A stretch of 64,000 nt of DNA from Pseudomonas fluorescens. Lineage in GTDB: Bacteria > Pseudomonadota > Gammaproteobacteria > Pseudomonadales > Pseudomonadaceae. Of this stretch, positions 37,909 to 44,499 are shown one piece after another (position 1 is the first letter of the stretch; each line of letters opens with the position of its first letter). The stretch spans positions 62,001 through 126,000 of the forward strand of contig NZ_CABVHY010000022.1 in the NCBI RefSeq assembly GCF_902497875.1. The letters run 5' to 3'. Position numbers and translations under genes: made by a program. The notes under the pieces are model-generated. The model saw only the letters and a list, made by a program, of their open reading frames with translations. It was not told the DNA's origin and made no database searches.

Positions 37909-37928
37909 CATAATCCCCGGTTAATCCG
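37909..37928 (+). promoter_or_regulatory. DsbR-type box upstream of dsbR
   Basis: ATA-N8-TTAA (37910-37924) followed by TCCG. It shares CCCGGTTAATCCG exactly with the site before dsbD, in mirror orientation, 38 nt before the dsbR ATG. This would allow autoregulation. Confidence 0.6.
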
Positions 37929-37965
37929 CAGCGTTCTTAATCAACGCTTTTCTACAGGTCTCACC

Positions 37966-38640
37966 ATGCACGTACTCGTCTGTGAAGATGATGAGCTGAT
38001 TGCCAGCGGCATCGTTGCCGGTCTCACCGCCCAGGGGCTGACGGTGGAGCACGTCGCCACGGCGGCGGCCGCGCGGGCGATGCTGCGTGTGGCCGAGTTC
38101 GACGTGATGGTGCTTGACCTCGGCCTGCCGGACGAAGACGGCCTGAAGCTATTGCAGCAGCTGCGTCATCAAGGGCTGGAGCTACCCGTGCTGATTCTCA
38201 CCGCGCGCGACTCGGTAATGGATCGGGTCGACGGCTTGCAGGCCGGTGCCGACGATTACCTGCTCAAACCCTTTGACCTGCGCGAATTGGCCGCCCGTCT
38301 GCACACCCTGTTGCGCCGGGTCGCCGGACGCAGCGTCAATCTGATCGAGCACGGGCGCCTGACCTACAACCCCAGCAGTAGGGAAACCTTTTTGGCCGGT
38401 CAGCCGGTGGACCTGTCTCGGCGTGAGCAGTCGCTGTTGCAGGCGTTGCTGCACAACCGTGGCCGCGTGCTGTCCAGCGAGCAGTTGAAAGACAGCGTAT
38501 ACGGCTTCAACGATGAATTGGAAAGCAACGCCCTCAACGTGCATATCCACCACCTGCGGCGCAAACTCGGTAACGGTATCGTCGAAACCGTGCGCGGCCT
38601 GGGTTATCGCCTGGGACCGGCGGATGGTGGGAAGCAATAA
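37966..38640 (+). CDS. dsbR: OmpR-type response regulator DsbR
   Basis: 224 residues. Receiver domain with EDDE (about 7-10), phosphoacceptor Asp in VLDLGLPDEDG (about 51) and switch Lys in LLKPFD (about 101); C-terminal winged helix with ALNVHIHHLRRKLG and VRGLGYRL. It lies 2-5 nt before its sensor gene and close to dsbD-tlpA-dsbG, matching the DsbRS system of P. aeruginosa that activates dsb genes in response to copper. Name assigned from this synteny and the shared upstream motif. Confidence 0.85.
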   Translation: MHVLVCEDDELIASGIVAGLTAQGLTVEHVATAAAARAMLRVAEFDVMVLDLGLPDEDGLKLLQQLRHQGLELPVLILTARDSVMDRVDGLQAGADDYLLKPFDLRELAARLHTLLRRVAGRSVNLIEHGRLTYNPSSRETFLAGQPVDLSRREQSLLQALLHNRGRVLSSEQLKDSVYGFNDELESNALNVHIHHLRRKLGNGIVETVRGLGYRLGPADGGKQ

Positions 38641-38642
38641 CC

Positions 38643-39968
38643 GTGATGAGTCTGCGTTTGCGTCTGAGCCTGACCCTGGGCGTGGCCTTTGCGCTGATCT
38701 GGGCATTGGCGGCCGCCTGGATGCTCAGTGACCTGCGCAATCAGATGATGTTTTCCCTCGACCAGCGGCTGGTGGCTTCGGCACGTATGGTCGCCGGCTT
38801 GCTGGAGCAACTGCCGGCCTTGCCGAGCAACGGCGATGGCACCCACCTGAGTGCCGAGCAGCTCAATATTCCTGGTGGCATGGCCTGTCAGGTCAGCTCC
38901 TTGCGCGGCGAAATTCTGGCCCGCAGCCACAGCACCCCGGAGCAGAAACTGGAAGCCGAGAAAATGGGCTTCCATGATCAGGAAATCGACGGTGCGCGCT
39001 GGCGCAGCTTTACCCTGGCTCGTGGCGATTTACGCATTACCACCGCGGACCGTCAGGTCGAGCGTGAGGCGCTGAACCTCTCGGTGCTGCTGGCGGCGTC
39101 GGTGCCAGTGGGGGTGGCCTTGCTGGGTTGCCTGTGCCTGCTCTGGCTGGGTATCGGCCAGGGCCTGGTGCCGCTCAATCGCATGCGCGATGCCTTGATG
39201 CGGCGTAGCGCCGATTCGCTTGAGCCCTTGCAGATCCAGCTGCCCAGCGAGTTGCAACCTCTGCTCGATACCCAGAATCAGTTGTTTCAGCGGATCGGCA
39301 AGGCCATCGAGCGTGAGCGCCGCCTGACCGGTGATGCCGCTCACGAACTGCGTAGTCCGCTAACGGCAATCAAGACTCACCTGCAAGTGGCGCGGATGAC
39401 CGAGGGCGCGGCGCGGGATCAATCCCTGGCCCGGGCTGAAGAAGGCGCTGACCGTTTGCACCGAACCCTGGAGCAGCTCTTGCTGCTGGCCCGGGTCGAA
39501 GGCAGCCTGTCGTTCGAAGACGGCGTGCAATGCAACGCCGAGCAGGTGGCGCGGCTGGCCATCCAGGATGCGGCCAGCGGTGATCGTCAGCGGATCAAAT
39601 TGCATGTGCCCGACGACGTCTCTTCAGCACCGGTTGAAATGCCCTCGGTACTGTCGATCGCCGCCTTGCGCAACCTGCTGGACAACGCCTTGCGCCACAC
39701 TCCGGACGATGCGGCGGTCGAGCTGCGCCTGGAAACCTTCGGCAACCGGGTACGTTTCCAGGTTCGCGACCATGGCCCCGGCATTGCTCAGGACGACCTG
39801 CAGCACCTGACTCAACGCTTCTGGCGCAACGGCAAGAGCACCGGCTGTGGCCTGGGCCTGGCGATTGTTCAGGCGATTGTTCAGCGGTGTGGCTGTGCCC
39901 TGCATTTCGACAGCCGGCCCGATGGCCTGCGGGTCGAGCTGACCATGCCGTTGCAGGCAGTCAGCTAA
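38643..39968 (+). CDS. dsbS: Sensor histidine kinase DsbS
   Basis: 441 residues (GTG 38643; ATG 38646 equally possible). TM1 at about 5-27, periplasmic sensor domain 28-141, TM2 about 142-170, phosphoacceptor DAAHELRSPLTAIK (His about 231), then HATPase motifs NLLDNALRHTP, DHGPGIA and GCGLGLAI. A lone periplasmic cysteine sits in IPGGMACQV, residue 82 counting from the GTG; I recall Cys82 as the copper-sensing residue of P. aeruginosa DsbS, so copper sensing is likely conserved. Only one base separates start from the upstream stop region. Confidence 0.86.
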   Translation: MMSLRLRLSLTLGVAFALIWALAAAWMLSDLRNQMMFSLDQRLVASARMVAGLLEQLPALPSNGDGTHLSAEQLNIPGGMACQVSSLRGEILARSHSTPEQKLEAEKMGFHDQEIDGARWRSFTLARGDLRITTADRQVEREALNLSVLLAASVPVGVALLGCLCLLWLGIGQGLVPLNRMRDALMRRSADSLEPLQIQLPSELQPLLDTQNQLFQRIGKAIERERRLTGDAAHELRSPLTAIKTHLQVARMTEGAARDQSLARAEEGADRLHRTLEQLLLLARVEGSLSFEDGVQCNAEQVARLAIQDAASGDRQRIKLHVPDDVSSAPVEMPSVLSIAALRNLLDNALRHTPDDAAVELRLETFGNRVRFQVRDHGPGIAQDDLQHLTQRFWRNGKSTGCGLGLAIVQAIVQRCGCALHFDSRPDGLRVELTMPLQAVS

Positions 39969-39995
39969 GAAAGAGGCCGCCACAAACGCAAACCC

Positions 39996-40129
39996 TGTGG
40001 CGAGGGGGCTTGCCCCCGTTCGGCTGCGCAGCAGTCGTAAAACCTGTAAATGCGGTGTGCATGACGAAATGTGATTGCAGGTTTCAGGGCCGCTTCGCGC
40101 CCCAGCGGGAGCAAGCTCCCTCGCCACAG
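39996..40129. repeat. REP pair after dsbS
   Basis: Two inverted copies of the GTGGCGAGGGGGCTTGCCCCC-type repeat, one at 39996-40019 and a diverged one ending at 40129, with about 85 nt between. Same family as 19064-19196. Confidence 0.85.
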
Positions 40130-40152
40130 GTACAGTGCTCACACAAGAAATG

Positions 40153-40227
40153 TAACCTCAATCCATTCGCTATTGCGGCTCCGGTGACGGTAATGTCCAC
40201 CGCGCCGAACCCAATGGATTGAGGTTA
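40153..40227 (+). promoter_or_regulatory. Perfect 15-bp inverted repeat that covers a ribosome-binding site
   Basis: TAACCTCAATCCATT (40153-40167) and its exact complement (40213-40227) are 45 nt apart. The right arm contains GAGG (40221-40224), 10 nt before the GNAT ATG at 40235; the left arm contains the pairing CCTC. In RNA it would hide the ribosome-binding site. Confidence 0.6.
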
Positions 40228-40234
40228 TAGCGCC

Positions 40235-40741
40235 ATGGATGCACCGATAGAAATCTGCAAGGCAGGGCCCGCCGACGCCGGAATTATCAGCCGGATACTT
40301 CAATGTTCGATCAAAGTCGGTTGTGCGATCGATCATCGCAATAACCCGCAAATTGTCGCTGCCTGGACCCGCAACAAGACCGTCGATCATGTGCAGCCCT
40401 GGCTGGCCGACCGGCGGCGATACCTGAATATCGCGCTGCTTCACGACAAACCGGTCGGGGTCGGCATGGCCGCGGACTCTGGCCGGATTACCTTCTGTTA
40501 TGTTCAGCCCGAATGGTTCCGCCGGGGTGCCGGGTTGGCCCTGGTGGGCGATCTGGAAGCCTGGCTGGGCAGCCAGGGATGGACCCAGGCACTGCTCACC
40601 AGTACCCGCACCAGCCTGGATTTTTATACTCGGCTGGGGTATCGGCAATCGGCTGAAAGCTTCACGGTCGCCGGGCTCACGGCAACGCCGATGCACAAGC
40701 CATTGGCGCCCCCCCTCATAGAAAGCCGCCCGAAGGTGTAA
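40235..40741 (+). CDS. GNAT-family N-acetyltransferase
   Basis: 168 residues with a compact GNAT fold: VGVGMAADSGRITFCYVQPEWFRRGAGLALVGDLEAWL (the acetyl-CoA loop is RRGAGLAL, a variant of the R/Q-x-x-G-x-G/A motif) and FYTRLGYRQS. Substrate unknown. It precedes pvdH on the same strand; its TAA overlaps the pvdH iron-starvation promoter. The first 50 residues carry HRNNPQIVAAW, seen in related small acetyltransferases. Confidence 0.85.
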   Translation: MDAPIEICKAGPADAGIISRILQCSIKVGCAIDHRNNPQIVAAWTRNKTVDHVQPWLADRRRYLNIALLHDKPVGVGMAADSGRITFCYVQPEWFRRGAGLALVGDLEAWLGSQGWTQALLTSTRTSLDFYTRLGYRQSAESFTVAGLTATPMHKPLAPPLIESRPKV

Positions 40742-40762
40742 ATCCTCGCGGCGCTGGAGCGT
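40739..40762 (+). promoter_or_regulatory. Iron-starvation (PvdS) promoter of pvdH
   Basis: TAAAT (40739-40743), 16 nt, CGT (40760-40762), an exact match to the PvdS pattern. The first three bases are the stop codon of the upstream GNAT gene. The pvdH ATG is 100 nt downstream. Confidence 0.8.
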
Positions 40763-40861
40763 TTCCAGAACAGGAAAACCTGCAAGCGCACCTGGATCGG
40801 GCACCCGTTTGACAGCTGTGCGCTTTGGGTCGCTATTACCAGCGTATTGAGGGTTGGAGAG

Positions 40862-42274
40862 ATGTCAGTCGTTACCAGTCTTGTCGAAGATCAGCCGGTT
40901 CGGGTCAACCCTGTGCCGGGCGAGACGCTCTATCAGTTCAACGAGTCCCCGTTGCTGGCGCGCCAACGCCTGCAGGAATCGAACGCGCGCAGCTATCCGC
41001 GACGTATTCCTCTGGCGCTCAAGCGTGCTCGCGGGATTTATCTCGAAGATGTCGAAGGCCGCCGTTTCATCGATTGCCTGGCCGGTGCCGGGACCCTGGC
41101 GCTCGGGCACAATCACCCGGTGGTGATCGAGGCGATCCAGCAGGTACTGACCGACGAATTACCCCTGCACACCCTCGACCTGACCACGCCGGTAAAGGAT
41201 CAGTTCGTGCAGGATTTGTTCGGTTTGTTGCCCCAGGCGTTGGCCCGCGAGGCGAAAATCCAGTTTTGCGGGCCCACCGGCACCGACGCGGTGGAAGCCG
41301 CGCTGAAACTGGTGCGCACCGCCACCGGACGCAGCACGGTGCTGTCGTTCCAGGGCGGTTATCACGGCATGAGCCAGGGTGCGTTGAGCCTGATGGGCAG
41401 CCTGGGGCCGAAAAAGCCCTTGGGCGCGCTGTTGAGCAACGGCGTGCAGTTCCTGCCATTCCCTTACGACTATCGCTGCCCGTTCGGTCTGGGGGGCGAG
41501 CAGGGTGTGAAGGTCAATCTGCATTACCTGGAAAACCTGCTGAACGACCCTGAAGCCGGTGTGCAATTGCCGGCGGCAGTCATCGTTGAAGCGGTGCAGG
41601 GCGAGGGCGGGGTGATTCCGGCCGATCTGGACTGGCTGCGCGGTTTGCGACGGATCACCGAGAAGGCTGGCGTGGCGTTGATCGTCGATGAGATCCAGAG
41701 CGGGTTTGCGCGCACCGGCAAAATGTTTGCCTTCGAACACGCGGGCATCATTCCGGACGTGGTGGTGCTCTCCAAGGCGATTGGCGGCAGCCTGCCGCTG
41801 GCGGTGGTCGTGTATCGCGACTGGCTCGACACCTGGTTGCCCGGAGCCCATGCCGGCACCTTCCGCGGCAATCAAATGGCCATGGCCGCAGGTTCGGCGG
41901 TGATGCGTTATCTCAAGGAACACGACGTCGCCGCGCATGCCAGCGCCATGGGTGAGCGTCTGAGTAAACACCTGCGGATTCTGCAGCGTGATTTCCCACA
42001 GCTGGGTGATATCCGCGGCCGCGGCTTGATGCTCGGTGTGGAGCTGGTCGATCCGGCAGGCGCACTGGATGCCCAAGGTCATCCACCCGCCTTTGCCCAA
42101 CTGGCACCATTGCTGCAACGCGAATGCCTCAAGCGCGGATTGATCCTCGAACTGGGCGGGCGCCACGGCAGCGTGGTGCGCTTCCTGCCGCCACTGGTGA
42201 TCACCGCCGGGGAAATCGACCAGGTCGCGGAGATTTTCGGCAGGGCGCTGCCCGCGGCGCTCGCCAGTCTCTAA
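40862..42274 (+). CDS. pvdH: Diaminobutyrate-2-oxoglutarate aminotransferase PvdH
   Basis: 470 residues from ATG 40862 (MSVVTSLVEDQPVR; GAGGG 8 nt upstream). A class III PLP aminotransferase: CGPTGTDAVEAALKL, GGYHGMSQGAL, EAVQGEGGVIPAD, the PLP-binding DEIQSGFARTG and active Lys in VLSKAIGGSLP. It makes L-2,4-diaminobutyrate from aspartate semialdehyde and glutamate for PvdL. A perfect PvdS promoter lies 100 nt upstream and the MbtH-like gene follows, the same pairing as P. aeruginosa pvdH and PA2412. Assignment is secure. Confidence 0.95.
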   Translation: MSVVTSLVEDQPVRVNPVPGETLYQFNESPLLARQRLQESNARSYPRRIPLALKRARGIYLEDVEGRRFIDCLAGAGTLALGHNHPVVIEAIQQVLTDELPLHTLDLTTPVKDQFVQDLFGLLPQALAREAKIQFCGPTGTDAVEAALKLVRTATGRSTVLSFQGGYHGMSQGALSLMGSLGPKKPLGALLSNGVQFLPFPYDYRCPFGLGGEQGVKVNLHYLENLLNDPEAGVQLPAAVIVEAVQGEGGVIPADLDWLRGLRRITEKAGVALIVDEIQSGFARTGKMFAFEHAGIIPDVVVLSKAIGGSLPLAVVVYRDWLDTWLPGAHAGTFRGNQMAMAAGSAVMRYLKEHDVAAHASAMGERLSKHLRILQRDFPQLGDIRGRGLMLGVELVDPAGALDAQGHPPAFAQLAPLLQRECLKRGLILELGGRHGSVVRFLPPLVITAGEIDQVAEIFGRALPAALASL

Positions 42275-42355
42275 TTTTTCGCAGCCTTGATACGTTCTTC
42301 TACACAACGGCTGCGCATTAGTCGCCGCCAACCCCTACAGCGATGGAGAAAAGCA

Positions 42356-42583
42356 ATGACTTCAGTATTTGACCGCGAGGACATCCTCTTTCAGGTAGTG
42401 GTCAACCACGAGGAGCAGTACTCGATCTGGCCGGACTACAAAGCCATCCCCCAAGGCTGGCGCACCGTCGGCAAGAGCGGCTTCAAAAAAGAATGCCTGG
42501 CCTACATCGAAGAGGTGTGGACCGACATGCGCCCCTTGAGCTTGCGCCAGAAGATGGAAGAACAGGCGGCAGTGGCTCACTGA
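42356..42583 (+). CDS. MbtH-like NRPS helper protein
   Basis: 75 residues, family length, from ATG 42356 (GGAGAAAAGCA upstream). The MbtH signature is complete: VVVNHEEQYSIWPDYKAIPQGWRTVG and CLAYIEEVWTDMRPLSLR, with the conserved tryptophans. MbtH proteins bind adenylation domains and make them soluble and active; this one probably serves PvdL and other pyoverdine synthetases. It lies 80 nt after pvdH and ends before a strong terminator, so the two form one PvdS-driven unit. Confidence 0.95.
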   Translation: MTSVFDREDILFQVVVNHEEQYSIWPDYKAIPQGWRTVGKSGFKKECLAYIEEVWTDMRPLSLRQKMEEQAAVAH

Positions 42584-42597
42584 AGATCGCCCCCGAC

Positions 42598-42637
42598 AAA
42601 AAGCCCGCTGGACCTGAATGGTCAGCGGGCTTTTTTT
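42598..42637 (+). terminator. Intrinsic terminator of the pvdH-mbtH unit
   Basis: Stem AAGCCCGCTG(G)ACC / GGTCAGCGGGCTT with loop TGAAT, followed by seven T residues. Confidence 0.93.
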
Positions 42638-42653
42638 GCGGCGTTTGAAGATC

Positions 42654-42757
42654 AAAAGATCGCAGCCTGCGGCAGCTTCTACAGGGGATTTGCGTACACC
42701 TGCCATATCGCGGCTGAACACGGTCGGCGTAGGAGCTGCCGCAGGCTGCGATCTTTT
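42654..42757. repeat. Inverted pair of the AGGAGCTGCCGCAGGCTGCG repeat family
   Basis: Copies at 42654-42684 (minus sense) and 42729-42757 (plus sense), with core GCTGCCGCAGGCTGCGATC. The same family recurs at 50057, 55961-56138 and 62753-62853. Confidence 0.88.
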
Positions 42758-42791
42758 GGCGGCAAACCTGATCCAACTGACAAGCCGGGCC

Positions 42792-43145
42792 TTACAGCTT
42801 GACCGAATACTCTCGATCCAGCGCCTTGCCAACCAACATTAACCCCAACTCCATCAACTGCTGAACCGCCAGCGCCAGGTTACGGTGCTTGCCTTCCAGA
42901 TCATCGGAAAGGTCGAGAGCCAAGGTGCTTGCCGAAGAGAAGGTTTCATAAGCATTGACCAACAGTGCCTGGGTGTTGATGTTCGGGGCGACGACGAAGA
43001 TCTGCTGTGGAGGGTCGTCCGAGGCTGGCGGCCTCAGATAGTGATCGAGGGCACGTTGCGCGGCGTCGTGAAGCTTGCTGGAATCGAGGGGGTCGTAGGG
43101 AGAAACGCTGGGTATTTCAGGGGGGCTGGGGGTGACTTTGTGCAT
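42792..43145 (-). CDS. DUF6124 family protein
   Basis: 117 residues. The family is common in Pseudomonas and often multicopy: MHKVTPSPPEIPSVSPYDPLDSSKLHDAAQRALDHYL at the N-terminus and LSDDLEGKHRNLALAVQQLMELGLMLVGKAL at the C-terminus. Function unknown; no signal peptide, helical, probably cytoplasmic. It lies between pvdH-mbtH and the fpv operon. Its ribosome-binding site TAGGAG sits in a long structured leader (43146-43388), so post-transcriptional control is likely. Confidence 0.88.
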   Translation of the reverse strand: MHKVTPSPPEIPSVSPYDPLDSSKLHDAAQRALDHYLRPPASDDPPQQIFVVAPNINTQALLVNAYETFSSASTLALDLSDDLEGKHRNLALAVQQLMELGLMLVGKALDREYSVKL

Positions 43146-43388
43146 GAGTGAAGCTCCTAGAGTAGTGGAGCTGCCACGAATCGCTGCGAAACGAAGATAG
43201 GGTGGCAGCTGTACGCGGGTTCGCAGACCGGGACTCTAGGAACCCGGCAGACCCGAAGGTCTCCCACGCACAGCCGCCATAACACGAAATGACAGACATA
43301 AAAAAAGCGTCTGCTCTCGGACGGTGGACGCTGTGCGCCTAGAGTTGGTCAGGGCTGCGAAACCCGTTCGCTGAATGGGCAGCGACCC
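43146..43388 (-). promoter_or_regulatory. Structured 5' leader of the DUF6124 gene, candidate RNA switch
   Basis: Reading the minus strand from a predicted start near 43388: a hairpin (43385-43368); module 1, GTTTCGCAG (43363-43355) and CTCTAGG (43344-43338); GCGCACAGC; an intrinsic terminator (43332-43299); GGCTGTGCG; the anti-module CCTAGAG (43240-43234) and CTGCGAACCCG (43226-43216); AGCTGCCAC; module 2, GTTTCGCAG then CTCTAGGAG, where AGGAG is the ribosome-binding site; then the ATG at 43145. The anti-module can pair with module 1 or module 2 but not both. Confidence 0.6.
43299..43332 (-). terminator. Intrinsic terminator inside the DUF6124 leader
   Basis: On the minus strand AGCGTC...GACGCT (6 bp, with a further GTC/GAC pair) is followed by a run of seven U. 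It could release an RNA of about 90 nt starting near 43388. Its 5' arm overlaps the GCGCACAGC element by three bases, so the two folds compete. Confidence 0.7.
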
Positions 43389-43394
43389 GCGAAG

Positions 43395-43422
43395 ATTATC
43401 CGCGCACCGTGCCCAAAGCAAC
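43395..43422 (-). promoter_or_regulatory. Predicted sigma70 promoter of the DUF6124 leader
   Basis: On the minus strand GTTGCT (43422-43417), 16 nt, GATAAT (43400-43395). Transcription would start near 43388, right before the first hairpin. Confidence 0.5.
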
Positions 43423-43524
43423 CCCGAAAACCTGTCAGAAAAGTCCTCGCCTATCAGACCGCAATCGTCGGAACGCCGCCCGGAGCAGGCTCGCGATGAA
43501 CGATGGCACGGTGGATCTGCCTGC

Positions 43525-44499
43525 CTATGCCCCGGAGGACAACACCTTGATCACCTGATCGACATTGCCCTCAAGCTCAACCACCGGATCCGCCCCGTCG
43601 GTACTCAACACAACCAACTGACCACCAGCAGCGCTGATCGCCGCTTTGACCTCATCCGAAGGCTGGCGATGATGCAACACCATCGCCACATCATTGTCCT
43701 TGAGCATCTCACTCAATTGCTTGAGCGCCTCAGCCGTCCATTCGTTATCAGCCCGTGCATCGACCTTGATCAGCTCCAGATTCAGCCCGCTGACCAGATA
43801 GCCCAAATGATCGCTCAAACTCACCACGCTCAGATTGTCGGCACTCGCCAACCGCGCTTCGCTGTCGGCGCTGAGCTTGAGCAACCGCTGTTTGAGGGCG
43901 GCGAGGTTGGCGTCGATCCGTGGTTTGGCCTCGGGCGCCAGGCGCGCCAGGTCGGCGGCCATGACGTCGGCCATGCGGCCCATGTTGTTGCTGGCCATCC
44001 AGGGTTGGCTGTTCAGCCCGTCGACCTGGCCCGGTTGCACGGCGATACCTGGCAGGCCGCCGTCCACCGGGCGCGCCGCGTCGATTTCGACGATGCGGAT
44101 GTTGCTGCGGCGGGCGACCGGGTAGAGCGGGTCGTCAGGCCATAGCGAGCGCAGGCCGATCACCGCGTCGGCTTCGACCGCCAGTTTGTGCAGAGCCGGT
44201 GCGCCGCGGCCGGTGAAGTAGGCGGTCTGCCGCGAGCCGGGCAGATTGGCCGGCGCTGCGCGTTCCAGGGTAATGCCCGTGCCTTCCAGCAGGATTTTCC
44301 CCAGTCCATAGGTGATCGGCAGCGCGGCCAGCACCCGTAGCTGAGGAGCCGAGGTGGCCGCAAACAGCGCGGTATTGCCCACGCCATTGTTGGCCAGCAG
44401 CCGCATCGGCTCGAAGGCGTCGGCGGCGGCATGGAGCGAGGTGTTGCCGAGGCCGCAAAGGGCCAGGGCCAACGTCAGTTGACGCAAGGGGCTGTGCAT
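43525..44499 (-). CDS. fpvF: Metal ABC transporter substrate-binding protein FpvF
   Basis: 324 residues with a signal peptide (MHSPLRQLTLALALCGLGNTSLHA) and a cluster A-I (ZnuA/TroA-like) fold. It lacks the His-rich loop of zinc proteins and shows VVSLSDHLGYLVSGLNLELIKVD and MVLHHRQPSDEVK. In P. aeruginosa FpvF forms a periplasmic complex with FpvC and binds ferripyoverdine or iron for the FpvDE transporter. It is the last gene of the fpvGHJKCDEF operon, beginning right after the fpvE stop. A degenerate REP core lies near 43476-43500, after its stop. Confidence 0.9.
   Translation of the reverse strand: MHSPLRQLTLALALCGLGNTSLHAAADAFEPMRLLANNGVGNTALFAATSAPQLRVLAALPITYGLGKILLEGTGITLERAAPANLPGSRQTAYFTGRGAPALHKLAVEADAVIGLRSLWPDDPLYPVARRSNIRIVEIDAARPVDGGLPGIAVQPGQVDGLNSQPWMASNNMGRMADVMAADLARLAPEAKPRIDANLAALKQRLLKLSADSEARLASADNLSVVSLSDHLGYLVSGLNLELIKVDARADNEWTAEALKQLSEMLKDNDVAMVLHHRQPSDEVKAAISAAGGQLVVLSTDGADPVVELEGNVDQVIKVLSSGA

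Noticed and set aside
40139..40804. 221-residue minus-strand ORF opposite the GNAT gene
   Set aside because: The plus-strand GNAT protein has clear family motifs; this frame has none.
43216..43366. Mobile MITE ending in the inverted repeat upstream of the DUF6124 gene
   Set aside because: No target-site duplication is visible and one repeat copy is built into the ribosome-binding site, so a regulatory RNA fits better; the mobile option is not excluded.
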